From a virus, in the IMG/VR virus record IMGVR_UViG_3300042691_048764, positions 1 through 58,370 of that record: 58,370 nt of DNA; one strand, written 5' to 3'. This document shows positions 13,288 to 22,081 of the stretch, in pieces. The position numbers and the translations under genes are program-made. How positions within the stretch are numbered: the first letter of the stretch is position 1; each line of letters begins with the position of its first letter. The notes under the pieces are model-generated. The model did no database searches. It saw only the letters and a program-made list of their open reading frames with translations, and was not told the origin of the DNA.

Positions 13288-13947
13288 TTATATTTTAACC
13301 CGAATTATTTTGGATTTATCTGTTAACTTTTCTTCTCCGATTTTTTCGTACTGAAGGTTGCTTAACCCTTCTTTTTCAGATAGCCCTATTGAATTTTTAG
13401 AATTGGTAAAAATTCCAAGTTTAACAAGATTTTTGGTGTATAAAGATCGGTCTATTTCTCGATCATGATCCAATGATCTGTATCTGCACTGTTTTCTGTA
13501 AGTTTCTATTTCGTTAATAGCACATCTGCTGAGGACATCGTCGTCTTCTGCTCCCCATCCCCAGTACTCATTGGCGTATCCGTTGATCTTAACAAAGCTC
13601 TCTTTATCAAACAAGGTAACTCCTCCGAAATAGCCCTCATATGGAAGATTCCAATCGAACTGCTCAACTTCAGAAGCGAGATGTGTCGGTCCTTCAGGAT
13701 AGCTGTAGTCGGAGTCTATAGGAAGCATATCAACGTCGTGGAAAGCAAAGTAGTCAAAAGATTCCGTCTCTTTGAATCCAACATTTAGAAGCTTGGCCCG
13801 ATTAAATGGCTTATCGTCTGCTTGTTCTATAATAAAAATAGAGTAATCTATTCCCTCCCCGTCGAGATATTTTTCCATATATGGAATGAATTCTGAGAGA
13901 TGGGTTTCTCTGTTTCTATACGGAACTACTACCGAAAGCTTTTGCAT
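13288..13947 (-). CDS. GT7-type beta-1,4-galactosyltransferase-like enzyme
   Basis: 219 aa from the ATG at 13947; the longer frame from 14049 adds 34 residues without homology and overlaps the divergent gene. VVVPYRNRETHL, IIEQADDKPFNRAKLLNVGF, FHDVDMLP, PYEGYFGGVTLF and NGYANEYWGWGAEDDDVLSR are the family-7 hallmarks. FHDVD is the metal site, and WGWGAEDDD is the acceptor and catalytic region. Family members add galactose or a related sugar in beta-1,4 linkage. It is the only minus-strand member of the sugar cluster and is divergent from the fucosyltransferase gene. Confidence 0.88.
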   Translation of the reverse strand: MQKLSVVVPYRNRETHLSEFIPYMEKYLDGEGIDYSIFIIEQADDKPFNRAKLLNVGFKETESFDYFAFHDVDMLPIDSDYSYPEGPTHLASEVEQFDWNLPYEGYFGGVTLFDKESFVKINGYANEYWGWGAEDDDVLSRCAINEIETYRKQCRYRSLDHDREIDRSLYTKNLVKLGIFTNSKNSIGLSEKEGLSNLQYEKIGEEKLTDKSKIIRVKI

Positions 13948-13981
13948 AATTTCTTTTATTTTTTTATGCAGATAAATAAAA

Positions 13982-14007
13982 TTAGTTCCAATAATCCCTG
14001 GAACTAA
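13982..14007. promoter_or_regulatory. inverted repeat between divergent glycosyltransferase genes
   Basis: TTAGTTCCA and TGGAACTAA form a perfect 9-bp inverted repeat with an 8-bp spacer in the 84-bp gap between the GT7 and GT11 genes. It could be an operator for both or an RNA hairpin in one leader. Confidence 0.5.
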
Positions 14008-14031
14008 ATGTGAAATTAAAATAGAATAACC

Positions 14032-14883
14032 ATGGTCAGCTTTTGTCAAATAGGTTACTTAGGAAGGTTGGGGAATCAGATGTTTCAATTCGCATCTACA
14101 TTAGGGATAGCTCGGAAGTTGGGATTTGAAGCAAGGTTTCCTTCAGAAAATTTTACCACTTACGAAAAAGCAGGTCCCTTTGATTTTTCCACAAACTCTA
14201 ACTCTGAAATTAAGTGTGATCTTTTTGAGTGTTTTGAAATTTCTGAAGAATATAGAATACCAATCAGTGAAATAAGAAGGGATGCAGTTTACCGTGAGAT
14301 TGAATTTGGGTATAACAAAGAGACTGAGGGAATTCGGGATAACACGATCCTTTCAGGGTACTTCCAATCTGAAAAGTATTTCTCTCACTGCAGAGATCTA
14401 ATACTTTCCCAATTTTCTTTCCGGGAGGAGTATAAAGGTCCTGCTACCGAATATGTGGAGACTATAAAGAAATCAAACCCGGATAAGAAGTTAATTTCCA
14501 TGCATATCAGAAGAGGTGATTATGTATTGTTTCCTGATCATCATCCGGTCTGCTCGAGAGAATACTACACGTCATCCGAAGCCATAATTTCTAAAGATCC
14601 CCACGAATCCATCTTTATAGTTTTCTCAGATGACACCGATTGGTGTAAAACTGAATTTTCTGGATCTAGATATATTATTTGTGATCTTGGGAATCCTTAT
14701 GTAGAACTTTGCGCTATGACACTATGTGACCATCATATTATAGCCAATAGCTCGTTCAGTTGGTGGGGAGCTTGGTTAAATCGCAAAAAAGATAAAACTG
14801 TGATTGCTCCATCAAGATGGTTTGGATCAATGATCAATAAAGATACTTCTGATGTTTATTGTAAAAATTGGATAAAAAATTAA
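14032..14883 (+). CDS. GT11 alpha-1,2-fucosyltransferase
   Basis: 283 aa. GRLGNQMFQFASTLGIARKLG (residues about 10-30), SGYFQSEKYF, SMHIRRGDYV (the HxRRGDY nucleotide-binding motif), CSREYYTSSEAI, FIVFSDD and IIANSSFSWWGAWLN are all hallmarks of GT11. The length is normal. The enzyme moves L-fucose from GDP-fucose to a galactose acceptor in the host cytoplasm or inner-membrane face. GDP-fucose would come from Fcl and Gmd at the other end of the cluster. It is followed by a GT2 gene after 3 bp. Confidence 0.92.
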   Translation: MVSFCQIGYLGRLGNQMFQFASTLGIARKLGFEARFPSENFTTYEKAGPFDFSTNSNSEIKCDLFECFEISEEYRIPISEIRRDAVYREIEFGYNKETEGIRDNTILSGYFQSEKYFSHCRDLILSQFSFREEYKGPATEYVETIKKSNPDKKLISMHIRRGDYVLFPDHHPVCSREYYTSSEAIISKDPHESIFIVFSDDTDWCKTEFSGSRYIICDLGNPYVELCAMTLCDHHIIANSSFSWWGAWLNRKKDKTVIAPSRWFGSMINKDTSDVYCKNWIKN

Positions 14884-14886
14884 TAA

Positions 14887-15630
14887 ATGAGTACTTTTTT
14901 TAGTTTAACTATCAATACATTTAACCACTCAAATTGGATTGAAAAATGTCTAAGAAGCTGCGTAGAGCAAGATTACGACAATTTCGAGGTTATTGTTCTA
15001 GATGACATATCAAATGATGGAACCTATGAAATCTGTAAGCAAGTCGAATCGGAATATCCTGATAGACTTAGGGTTTTACAAAATAAGGAAAAGATCTATT
15101 CTCAGGTTAAAAATATACTTACATTAACTCAAGAGGCAAAAACAGGAGCTATTGTTATTTCTGTAGATGGAGATGATTGGTTAAAAGACAATCAGGTTCT
15201 TAAAGTTTTAGATACAGTATATAGAGGTGGTGATGTTTGGGTAACTTATGGCAGATACGAGGAATACCCGTACGGGGGAGTACCTAGATACTATCAATAC
15301 CCTGATAACGTTATTGCAGATAACGGTTTCAGGGGTCACGAGTGGTTGGCTTCACACCTCAAAACTTATAAGAGAGATTTATTTTTAATGATAAACGAAG
15401 AAGATCTTAAACTTCATAATGGTGAATGGCTAGATGTAACAGGTGATCAAGCTTTTATGCTACCCATGTTAGAGATGGCGGGGGAAAGGAGCCAGTTCGT
15501 AGACAAAATTCTCTACGTTTACAATGTTGCTAATCCAACGAGGGACGGAGCCACTAAGGCGGATCGACAAGAAGAAGTGGCAAGATATATTAGGGGAAAA
15601 CAAAAATATAATAGGATAGAATCTATATAA
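14887..15630 (+). CDS. GT2 family glycosyltransferase
   Basis: 247 aa. The GT-A fold start (FFSLTINTFNHSNWIEKCLRSCVEQDYDNFEVIVLDDISNDGT) and a later VDGDDW (the DxD-type metal site, about residue 97) are typical of GT2. The C-terminal part contains GDQAFMLPMLE, a usual acceptor-side motif. Donor and acceptor cannot be inferred. It abuts the next gene with no spacer (TAA then ATG), so the genes are read from one message. Confidence 0.85.
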   Translation: MSTFFSLTINTFNHSNWIEKCLRSCVEQDYDNFEVIVLDDISNDGTYEICKQVESEYPDRLRVLQNKEKIYSQVKNILTLTQEAKTGAIVISVDGDDWLKDNQVLKVLDTVYRGGDVWVTYGRYEEYPYGGVPRYYQYPDNVIADNGFRGHEWLASHLKTYKRDLFLMINEEDLKLHNGEWLDVTGDQAFMLPMLEMAGERSQFVDKILYVYNVANPTRDGATKADRQEEVARYIRGKQKYNRIESI

Positions 15631-16260
15631 ATGGAAGATAAATTTTTTATTGGGATTTTATCCCACGCTAAGAGTGAAAAAAGAAGCTCACAGAAAAAGA
15701 TCTGGGACAATCTCAACAGTCCAAATCTGATATACTACTACTTTATAGGGGATCCTAATATTGATAGCAATTATATTATTGACGAAGAGAACAAAGTCGT
15801 TACACTTAAAGTTCCGGATAATTACGAGTCTCTAGCTTTAAAAACAAAGGGTATAGTTGAATTTTATCTTGAAAACTACTCTCAAACAACAAAGGGTATG
15901 TTTAAAACCGACGATGACATCTCGGTAGACCCAGAATTAATATACGGAATGCTAAAGGAAAATTCAGAAGCTCCATATTTTGGACTCGAGGTTGATATAG
16001 TTAATCCTTACAACTCGACCTGGCATTGGGGTAAATGCGAATCTGCATATTGGAATTCTAAGCATGTCACAGTTTCACAATGTAAATATTGCGCAGGTGG
16101 TGGATATTATATTAAAAGTGACATTGCAATCTCTATGAAAGATAAGATAGACTTGTATAATGATTTTATATTTGAGGATGTTGCTACCGGAAACGTTTTA
16201 AATTCTTTAGGAATTTATCCAACTAATATAGACGTAAAAAACAATGGATTAAATTGGTAA
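15631..16260 (+). CDS. GT31-like beta-1,3-galactosyltransferase
   Basis: 209 aa. FIGILSHAKSEKR, YYYFIGDP, VPDNYESLALKTKGIVEF, FKTDDDISVD (the DDD metal site, about residue 91), CKYCAGGGYYIKSD and FEDVATGNVL line up with the eukaryote-like and bacterial GT31 family, which adds galactose or GlcNAc in beta-1,3 linkage. The protein is short for the family but has the core motifs. Next gene begins 2 bp later. Confidence 0.8.
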   Translation: MEDKFFIGILSHAKSEKRSSQKKIWDNLNSPNLIYYYFIGDPNIDSNYIIDEENKVVTLKVPDNYESLALKTKGIVEFYLENYSQTTKGMFKTDDDISVDPELIYGMLKENSEAPYFGLEVDIVNPYNSTWHWGKCESAYWNSKHVTVSQCKYCAGGGYYIKSDIAISMKDKIDLYNDFIFEDVATGNVLNSLGIYPTNIDVKNNGLNW

Positions 16261-16261
16261 A

Positions 16262-16969
16262 ATGAAAGTTTCAATCTGCATCCCTGCTTACGAAATGAAA
16301 GGAATGGGCTCCACCTTTCTTCATGTTAACTTAACTAAAATTTTTTCTCAGAGCTATAAAAATATAGAAGTAGTTGTATCTGATCATAGTTTAGATAACT
16401 CAATATTTTCAGTATGTGAAGGATTTTCAAAAAGGGGCATGGAAATTAATTATATCAAAAATAACGATATGGTAGGAAATTCTTCATCCAATTTGAACGT
16501 TGCAATTAAAAACTCAAAAGGGGATATAGTAAAAATTCTATTTCAGGATGATTTTTTATACCATGATGATAGCATTAAGGATATAATTGATGAATATACC
16601 AAAAATAAAGATTCGAAATGGATGGTAACATCGTGTTGTCACAGTAAAGATGGATCTGTTTATTATCAATACATGGATCCTAAATACACTGAAGATATAT
16701 TACTTGGAAATAATAAAATAAGTTCACCTAGCGTTTTATCTTTTGTTAATTCCGAGGATAATCTTCTTTTTGATCCCGAGTTTATCTGGCTTATGGATTG
16801 CGATTACTATTACAGAATGTATAAAAAATACGGCGATCCCATTTATCTCTATAAAACAAATGTTGTTAATAGAAGATGGGAAGGTCAATTAACAAATACA
16901 ATACCACAAAATGTAATGAACAAAGAACATCATTCAATAATAAAAAAACACAATTATGGAATTAATTAA
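16262..16969 (+). CDS. GT2 family glycosyltransferase
   Basis: 235 aa. VSICIPAYEM at the N-terminus, NIEVVVSDHSLDNS, and ILFQDDFLYHDDS (DD metal site, about residue 95) define a GT2 enzyme. WLMDCDYYYRMYKKYG toward the C-terminus corresponds to the catalytic-base region. The 3' end overlaps the next gene by 14 bp. The sugar is unknown. Confidence 0.83.
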   Translation: MKVSICIPAYEMKGMGSTFLHVNLTKIFSQSYKNIEVVVSDHSLDNSIFSVCEGFSKRGMEINYIKNNDMVGNSSSNLNVAIKNSKGDIVKILFQDDFLYHDDSIKDIIDEYTKNKDSKWMVTSCCHSKDGSVYYQYMDPKYTEDILLGNNKISSPSVLSFVNSEDNLLFDPEFIWLMDCDYYYRMYKKYGDPIYLYKTNVVNRRWEGQLTNTIPQNVMNKEHHSIIKKHNYGIN

Positions 16970-17522
16970 CCAAATTTACGAGGATAAGTGTAAAAAGCAT
17001 TCTGATATCCATGAACATCTTCCTGTTCTAAAAAAGTATGCCGAAGAGTGTGAGATTATCGTGGAGATGGGGGTTAGAAGTATAGTATCCACCTGGGCAT
17101 TTCTAGCAGCCAAACCTTCAAAGTTGATATCTATTGATATAGTACACCCGCTAGATTATATAAACCACGATCCGGCAGGATGTAATCTGCATTTAGTTGA
17201 AAGATTAGCTTCTGAAAACGGAATTAATTTTGAGTTTATATTAGGAAACAGCTTAACAATAAATCCCATCGAATGTGATCTATTGTTTATAGATACGTTA
17301 CACGATTATGAACAGTTAAAAGGAGAATTGAAAATACACTCCGATTTTTGCAGAAAATATATCATTTTACACGACACCACACATTTTGCAAATAAAGGGG
17401 AAACTGAGGGGAAGAAGGGTATATGGAGAGCTGTTCAGGAGTTTATAGAAAATAATAAAAATTGGGCAATAAGGGAAAGACTGACTAATAATAATGGATT
17501 AACTATATTAAACAGAATCTAG
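16956..17522 (+). CDS. class I SAM-dependent methyltransferase-like protein
   Basis: 188 aa. EIIVEMGVRSIVSTWAFL is a motif I (glycine-poor variant), KLISIDIVHPLDY is the acidic motif II position, and LLFIDTLHDYEQLKGEL followed by ILHDTTHF resembles the Methyltransf_24/CmcI group, in which the DxxHxY and HD residues bind metal. Such enzymes O-methylate sugars or small molecules. In this cluster a sugar methyl cap is the natural reading. It overlaps the GT2 gene by 14 bp. Confidence 0.7.
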   Translation: MELINQIYEDKCKKHSDIHEHLPVLKKYAEECEIIVEMGVRSIVSTWAFLAAKPSKLISIDIVHPLDYINHDPAGCNLHLVERLASENGINFEFILGNSLTINPIECDLLFIDTLHDYEQLKGELKIHSDFCRKYIILHDTTHFANKGETEGKKGIWRAVQEFIENNKNWAIRERLTNNNGLTILNRI

Positions 17523-17524
17523 AT

Positions 17525-18184
17525 ATGCTTGAATTAGAAAACGTAACCCTGGTCTCAATGTCTTCGGTTAATTTAGATCTTACTATTAAAGCCATTGAGA
17601 AATCATGCTCCGGAATAAAGTACGGGTCTGTGAAATTAATAACCCACGAAAAGCCAAAAAAATTACCAGATTTTATAGAGTTCTGTCAAATAGAAAAAAT
17701 AAATAGCGTTGATGAGTACAGTTATCATATGATATATGATCTGGGTAAATACATAGAAACTGATTTTGCTTTAGTAATACAATACGATGGCTATGTTATC
17801 AGTCCAGAATCCTGGCGAGAAGATTTTTTAAAGTATGACTATATAGGAGCTCCGTTCGATTTACCTAAAGATGACTTTTCTTACAGAGACGTCTATGGAA
17901 AAATTTTCAGGGTTGGTAATGGAGGATTTTCTATTAGAAGCAAAAAATTAATAGATCTTCCTAATGTTTTAAATCTCGAATGGAGATCTTTCCATGGATT
18001 CTATAACGAGGATGGATTTATATGCGCTATGTATAGACATATCTACGAAGAGAACGGATGCAAAATTGCACCTTTAGAGGTCGCTAAATACTTTTCGCAC
18101 GAAAATTACATACCGGAAATTTCAGGGATCATACCTTTCGGATTCCACGGAAAAAATTCAAAGTGGATTAATTATCAGTTTTAA
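17525..18184 (+). CDS. DUF5672-type glycosyltransferase-like protein
   Basis: 219 aa. VTLVSMSSVNLDLTIKAIE, YSYHMIYDLGKYIETDFALVIQYDGYV, SWREDFLKYDYIGAPF and VGNGGFSIRSKKLID match the DUF5672 family, often found next to bacterial and phage glycosyltransferases. The QYDGY and GNGGFS segments look like a GT-A metal site and acceptor loop. The biochemical role of the family is unproven as far as I know. Confidence 0.75.
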   Translation: MLELENVTLVSMSSVNLDLTIKAIEKSCSGIKYGSVKLITHEKPKKLPDFIEFCQIEKINSVDEYSYHMIYDLGKYIETDFALVIQYDGYVISPESWREDFLKYDYIGAPFDLPKDDFSYRDVYGKIFRVGNGGFSIRSKKLIDLPNVLNLEWRSFHGFYNEDGFICAMYRHIYEENGCKIAPLEVAKYFSHENYIPEISGIIPFGFHGKNSKWINYQF

Positions 18185-18206
18185 AATTATAAAAAAAATA
18201 TAAAAT

Positions 18207-18827
18207 ATGAATAAAATAGAAATTAAAAATTTAATTAGCAAAGAAAATCCAATAATTTTTGAAATCGGTTGTGCTGATGGCGGTGACACATTAGAATTTA
18301 TAAATACATTTAACGATTTAGAAATTCATTGTTTTGAGCCTGAACCTAAAAATATAAAACTTTTTAAAGAAAAAATAAACTATTCAAAACATTTTTTATT
18401 TGAAGGTGTAATATCAGATAAAAACAGTACATTAACATTTAATCGCTCAAGAACTGATAATCCAAACGATTTATCTTATTCTGGAAGTATTATAAAACCA
18501 AAAGAGCATCTGAACGAATGGCCTTTTATTAAATTCGATGAAGAAATTACTGTTGAGTCAATCACATTAGATACCTATTGCGATAAAAACGATGTCCATA
18601 TTATTGATTTTATTTGGGCTGATGTTCAGGGCGCTGAAGACTTAATGATTATTGGAGGTCAAGAATCTTTTAAAAATAAAGTTAGGTTTTTATATACTGA
18701 ATATTCAAATAAAGAATACTACGAAGGTCAACCAGATTTAAATAAAATTTTATCACTGCTAGGAGATAATTGGGAAGTTGTAAAAGATTATGGTAGTGAT
18801 GTCTTATTAAAAAATAAAATATTATGA
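18207..18827 (+). CDS. FkbM family methyltransferase
   Basis: 206 aa. IIFEIGCADGGDTLEF (motif I), IHCFEPEPKNIKLF (motif II) and IDFIWADVQGAEDLMIIGG (the DVxGxE motif of FkbM) place it firmly in the FkbM group of SAM-dependent O-methyltransferases. Many act on sugars in surface polysaccharides. Codon use is particularly AT-rich here. The stop overlaps the next start by 4 bp (ATGA). Confidence 0.85.
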   Translation: MNKIEIKNLISKENPIIFEIGCADGGDTLEFINTFNDLEIHCFEPEPKNIKLFKEKINYSKHFLFEGVISDKNSTLTFNRSRTDNPNDLSYSGSIIKPKEHLNEWPFIKFDEEITVESITLDTYCDKNDVHIIDFIWADVQGAEDLMIIGGQESFKNKVRFLYTEYSNKEYYEGQPDLNKILSLLGDNWEVVKDYGSDVLLKNKIL

Positions 18828-19609
18828 CGGAAAAAAATAAAGGCACTTTTGTTGTTCTACGTTCTGCTGGATTAGGTAATAGGTTAAAGTCCTACATATC
18901 ACATATGGCTAGATATGAAAATATTTTAGTCGAAAAACCAAGTGATGCAGTCCTTTTTAAGAATTTTAGATTGGCTTCTGCAGATGATATTGAAAAATAT
19001 CCGCACACTGCAAGTGTTTGGCGACTGCTAGTTGATGAGGAAGAAGAATCTTTTATACAAGACTATAAAACTATTGATTTCCTATATAATGATACTCCAA
19101 AATATTTTATAGATAAATATCTACCGATTTGGAAATTCCTTGAATTTAATGAAGATGTAACAAATAGGGTAAATGAGATATCAAAAACTTGGGATTTCGA
19201 TAATTTAATTGGATTAAATATTAGATATACCTGTCCATGTTTTGGAAGAGATAAATTTGTTGATTACGACGGGTTTGAAAAAGAAATAAATGATAAAAAT
19301 GATATTTTTTTTATCGCTTCGGATAGTTTAGCAATTAAAAATTACTATAAAGAAAAATATGGTGATAGATGCTTTATGTATGAAAGAAATGTAATAATCG
19401 ATAGCGGGGTTACTGATGACTACGAGCAAAATCTACAAGCGTTAGTAGAAATGATATTATTATCAAAATGTCGTAAAAAATTAGTCGCATCTCTTGGTAG
19501 CTCATTTTCAGAATGTGCTTGGTGGTTAGGAAACTGTGAAACAAAGGTTGTTTGTCCTGTTCATCAAATACCTGACGAATGGAGTAAGCTACACATGATA
19601 AAAAAATAA
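18824..19609 (+). CDS. fucosyltransferase-like protein (GT-B type)
   Basis: 261 aa. VVLRSAGLGNRLKSYISHMARY at the N-terminus, GLNIRYTCPC in the middle (HxR-like position), FFIASDSLAIKNYY and VASLGSSFSECAWWLG near the C-terminus mirror the GDP-fucose-binding layout of the GT11/GT23/NodZ/POFUT superfamily. The central His-x-Arg is replaced by Asn-x-Arg. The donor is probably GDP-fucose, but linkage cannot be told. Confidence 0.65.
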   Translation: MTEKNKGTFVVLRSAGLGNRLKSYISHMARYENILVEKPSDAVLFKNFRLASADDIEKYPHTASVWRLLVDEEEESFIQDYKTIDFLYNDTPKYFIDKYLPIWKFLEFNEDVTNRVNEISKTWDFDNLIGLNIRYTCPCFGRDKFVDYDGFEKEINDKNDIFFIASDSLAIKNYYKEKYGDRCFMYERNVIIDSGVTDDYEQNLQALVEMILLSKCRKKLVASLGSSFSECAWWLGNCETKVVCPVHQIPDEWSKLHMIKK

Positions 19610-19623
19610 TAAATACAATCTAA

Positions 19624-20565
19624 ATGATAGTAACTGAATTTTATAACGGACAAGGATTGGGAAATCAATTATGGAATTATTTTGTTACTAAAATAGTTGC
19701 ACACGAAAAGGGGTATACCCACAGTGTAATGTCGCCGGAAAAATTTAAGGGTAAAGAGTTTTTAGAAATCGATTTTGGTCACGAAGTTTTGGGTGGTAAT
19801 GGACCAGAGGGGGGTCCGCCTAATTCTTTGCCCTATGGGATATCACAATACTACAGAGAACTTAGGACTATCCACCCAAACGGTTTAGACATTTCAAAAG
19901 CTGATATGAATCTATTTAAAATTAGCGACAGCACCAAAATAGATGGAAATCTACAATCTTTTGAATACGTTAAAGATAGTAAAGAATTGATAAATTCCTG
20001 GTTTAAAATAAAAGATGGATTTTCTATCACTGGATATGATAAAGATGATATTTGCATTATACATGTAAGGGGTGGCGATTTTTCCGGAAGTACCGCTTTA
20101 CTGGAATCTGAATACTATTTAAGAGGAATAGAAAAAATGCTATTGCATAATAAAAACATGAGGTTCTATGTAATTACCGATGACGTAGAATACTCGAAAA
20201 GATTACTTCCTGATATAGAAATCATAGGAGGATCTTCCTCAGGTGGATATGATACTAATAAGGCTAATCATCATATAGGGGGTCCTATATGGATGGACTG
20301 GACCATACTGTACAATTGCAAAAATGCTATTATTTCTGCATCCAGCTTTAGTTTTTGGCCGGTGTGGTTAAATACAGGGATTCTTAGAGTTATTGCTCCT
20401 ATGTATTGGGCAGACTATAAAAAGAGCGACGGATATTGGTCATGCTGGGACTCTCTAATTCATGGATGGCAATATTTAGATAGAAATGGACTATTGCATG
20501 ATTACGAGCACTGTATAGAGGAAAGAAATAGATATGAAAGGAACAATCAACATTTTTGGAAATAA
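19624..20565 (+). CDS. GT11-like fucosyltransferase
   Basis: 313 aa. NGQGLGNQLWNYFVTK, CIIHVRGGDFSGS (HxRGGD version of the GT11 nucleotide site), YYLRGIEKM, RFYVITDDVEYSKRLLPDI and NAIISASSFSFWPVWLN are the GT11 signature blocks in order. It is longer than the GT11 enzyme at 14032 because of an insertion near residues 55-80 and a C-terminal tail. A second alpha-fucosyltransferase with a different linkage or acceptor is likely. Confidence 0.82.
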   Translation: MIVTEFYNGQGLGNQLWNYFVTKIVAHEKGYTHSVMSPEKFKGKEFLEIDFGHEVLGGNGPEGGPPNSLPYGISQYYRELRTIHPNGLDISKADMNLFKISDSTKIDGNLQSFEYVKDSKELINSWFKIKDGFSITGYDKDDICIIHVRGGDFSGSTALLESEYYLRGIEKMLLHNKNMRFYVITDDVEYSKRLLPDIEIIGGSSSGGYDTNKANHHIGGPIWMDWTILYNCKNAIISASSFSFWPVWLNTGILRVIAPMYWADYKKSDGYWSCWDSLIHGWQYLDRNGLLHDYEHCIEERNRYERNNQHFWK

Positions 20566-20576
20566 AAAATAAAAAC

Positions 20577-21185
20577 ATGAATCAATTTATCAATAACTAT
20601 TTTTCTAAATTTTCAGAAACACTTAATTCAATAGAGGTTACTGATTCTGAAAACAATCAGATATCATTAAACAATTCTATAAAAATTCTTCTTGAAAGAA
20701 TTAACGGCCTAGTGAAAAAAGAAGGAAAAATATTAATGGTGGGAAACGGTGGAAGCGCTGGTATTTGCGCTCATCAGACTACAGACTATTTAAAAAATGG
20801 AAAGATTAAATCGATAAACTTTAATGACTCTTCTTTGCTGACTTGCTTATCCAACGACTTCTCCTTCACAGAGGTCTTTTCTAAGCCAATAGAAATGTTT
20901 TCTGAAAAAATAGATATAGTCTATTGTTTTAGCAGTTCCGGAAATTCGCAAAACATATTAAATGCTGCGAATAGTGCAAAAAGTAAAGGATCTTTTGTTG
21001 TTACATTTTCAGGATTTGATAGCAATAATAAATTAAAAAAATTAGGGGACATAAATTATTATCTAAATTCATTCTCTTATGGGCATGTTGAAATTATACA
21101 CTTATTCATAAGTCATTTGATATTAGACTCTAAACTTTTCTTACAGGATAAAATCGACATCTTTAACAAAAATTTAAATTTATAA
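20577..21185 (+). CDS. gmhA: SIS-domain isomerase, phosphoheptose isomerase-like
   Basis: 202 aa from the ATG at 20577; a TTG at 20556 would overlap the preceding gene. KILMVGNGGSAGICAHQTTDYLKNG and CFSSSGNSQNILNAANSAKSKG are the two phosphate-binding SIS motifs, and HVEIIHLFISHLIL fits the C-terminal helix of GmhA. GmhA converts sedoheptulose 7-phosphate into D-glycero-D-manno-heptose 7-phosphate, the first step toward nucleotide-activated heptose. The HddA-like kinase and a nucleotidyltransferase lie just downstream, which supports the call. The gene symbol reflects family similarity. Confidence 0.78.
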   Translation: MNQFINNYFSKFSETLNSIEVTDSENNQISLNNSIKILLERINGLVKKEGKILMVGNGGSAGICAHQTTDYLKNGKIKSINFNDSSLLTCLSNDFSFTEVFSKPIEMFSEKIDIVYCFSSSGNSQNILNAANSAKSKGSFVVTFSGFDSNNKLKKLGDINYYLNSFSYGHVEIIHLFISHLILDSKLFLQDKIDIFNKNLNL

Positions 21186-21187
21186 GT

Positions 21188-22078
21188 ATGAAAATTTACG
21201 ACTGCTTTCCTTTCTTTTGTGAGCTCGATCTTCTCGAAATAAGACTAAATCTGTTAAATCCCTATGTAGATTACTTTGTAATTAGAGAATCCAATTTAGG
21301 ATTTGCTGGTAATAGTAAGAAATATTTTTTCGAAGAAAATAAGCATCTTTTTAAGGACTTTCTACATAAAATCATTTATCTGAAGGTTGACAACAATCCA
21401 GATGATTTTTACAATCTACCATATATTGAAAATCCACAAACTGAAGATGAACTGTGCATGAATAAAATCTATGATTTTGTTAAAAATTCAACAAATTGGG
21501 CTAAGCATGAAAAGCACTGGGGCAGAGAATTTTTTCAAAGGGAATCCATACACAGAGGACTTTTAAAATGTGAAGATGATGATCTTATTCTCTTCGGTGA
21601 TATGGACGAAATACCAAATCCAGAAATATTGGAAAATTTAATAAAAAATTATCAATACGATAAAACCTATGTTTTTGAACAAAAAATGTATTATTATTAC
21701 ATTGATCTTTTTAAAGAGGACAGATGGAGAGGAACTATATTAACATCATATAGATTCTTAAAGGACAAACCTCTTAACGATTTGAGACTACAAGGGAGAA
21801 ACTCAATATCAGGTATCTATCCTTTTGAAACGCTAGAAAATGCAGGATGGCACTTTAGCTATATGGGAGGAGCTGATAGGGTTATTTTTAAAATAGAGTC
21901 GGGGGGACACCAGGAATTAAACAATTTCCACATTAAGAGCAATGTAAGATCTAATATAGAAAATAAAAGAGATATATTTTTTAGAGGGTGCAATATGCAA
22001 AAAGTTGAGATTGATCAATCATACCCTAAGTGGATTTTGGATAACATACACAGATTTCCTCACCTGCTATCAAATTAA
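21188..22078 (+). CDS. GT17-like N-acetylglucosaminyltransferase
   Basis: 296 aa. KIYDCFPFFCELDLLEIRLNLLNPYVDYFVIRES, GREFFQRESIHRGLL, LILFGDMDEIPNPEIL (DxDE metal site, about residue 140) and GWHFSYMGG are diagnostic of GT17, whose eukaryotic member MGAT3 adds bisecting GlcNAc. Bacterial and phage members are uncharacterised as to product. It interrupts the otherwise contiguous heptose genes. Confidence 0.85.
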   Translation: MKIYDCFPFFCELDLLEIRLNLLNPYVDYFVIRESNLGFAGNSKKYFFEENKHLFKDFLHKIIYLKVDNNPDDFYNLPYIENPQTEDELCMNKIYDFVKNSTNWAKHEKHWGREFFQRESIHRGLLKCEDDDLILFGDMDEIPNPEILENLIKNYQYDKTYVFEQKMYYYYIDLFKEDRWRGTILTSYRFLKDKPLNDLRLQGRNSISGIYPFETLENAGWHFSYMGGADRVIFKIESGGHQELNNFHIKSNVRSNIENKRDIFFRGCNMQKVEIDQSYPKWILDNIHRFPHLLSN

Positions 22079-22081
22079 AAT

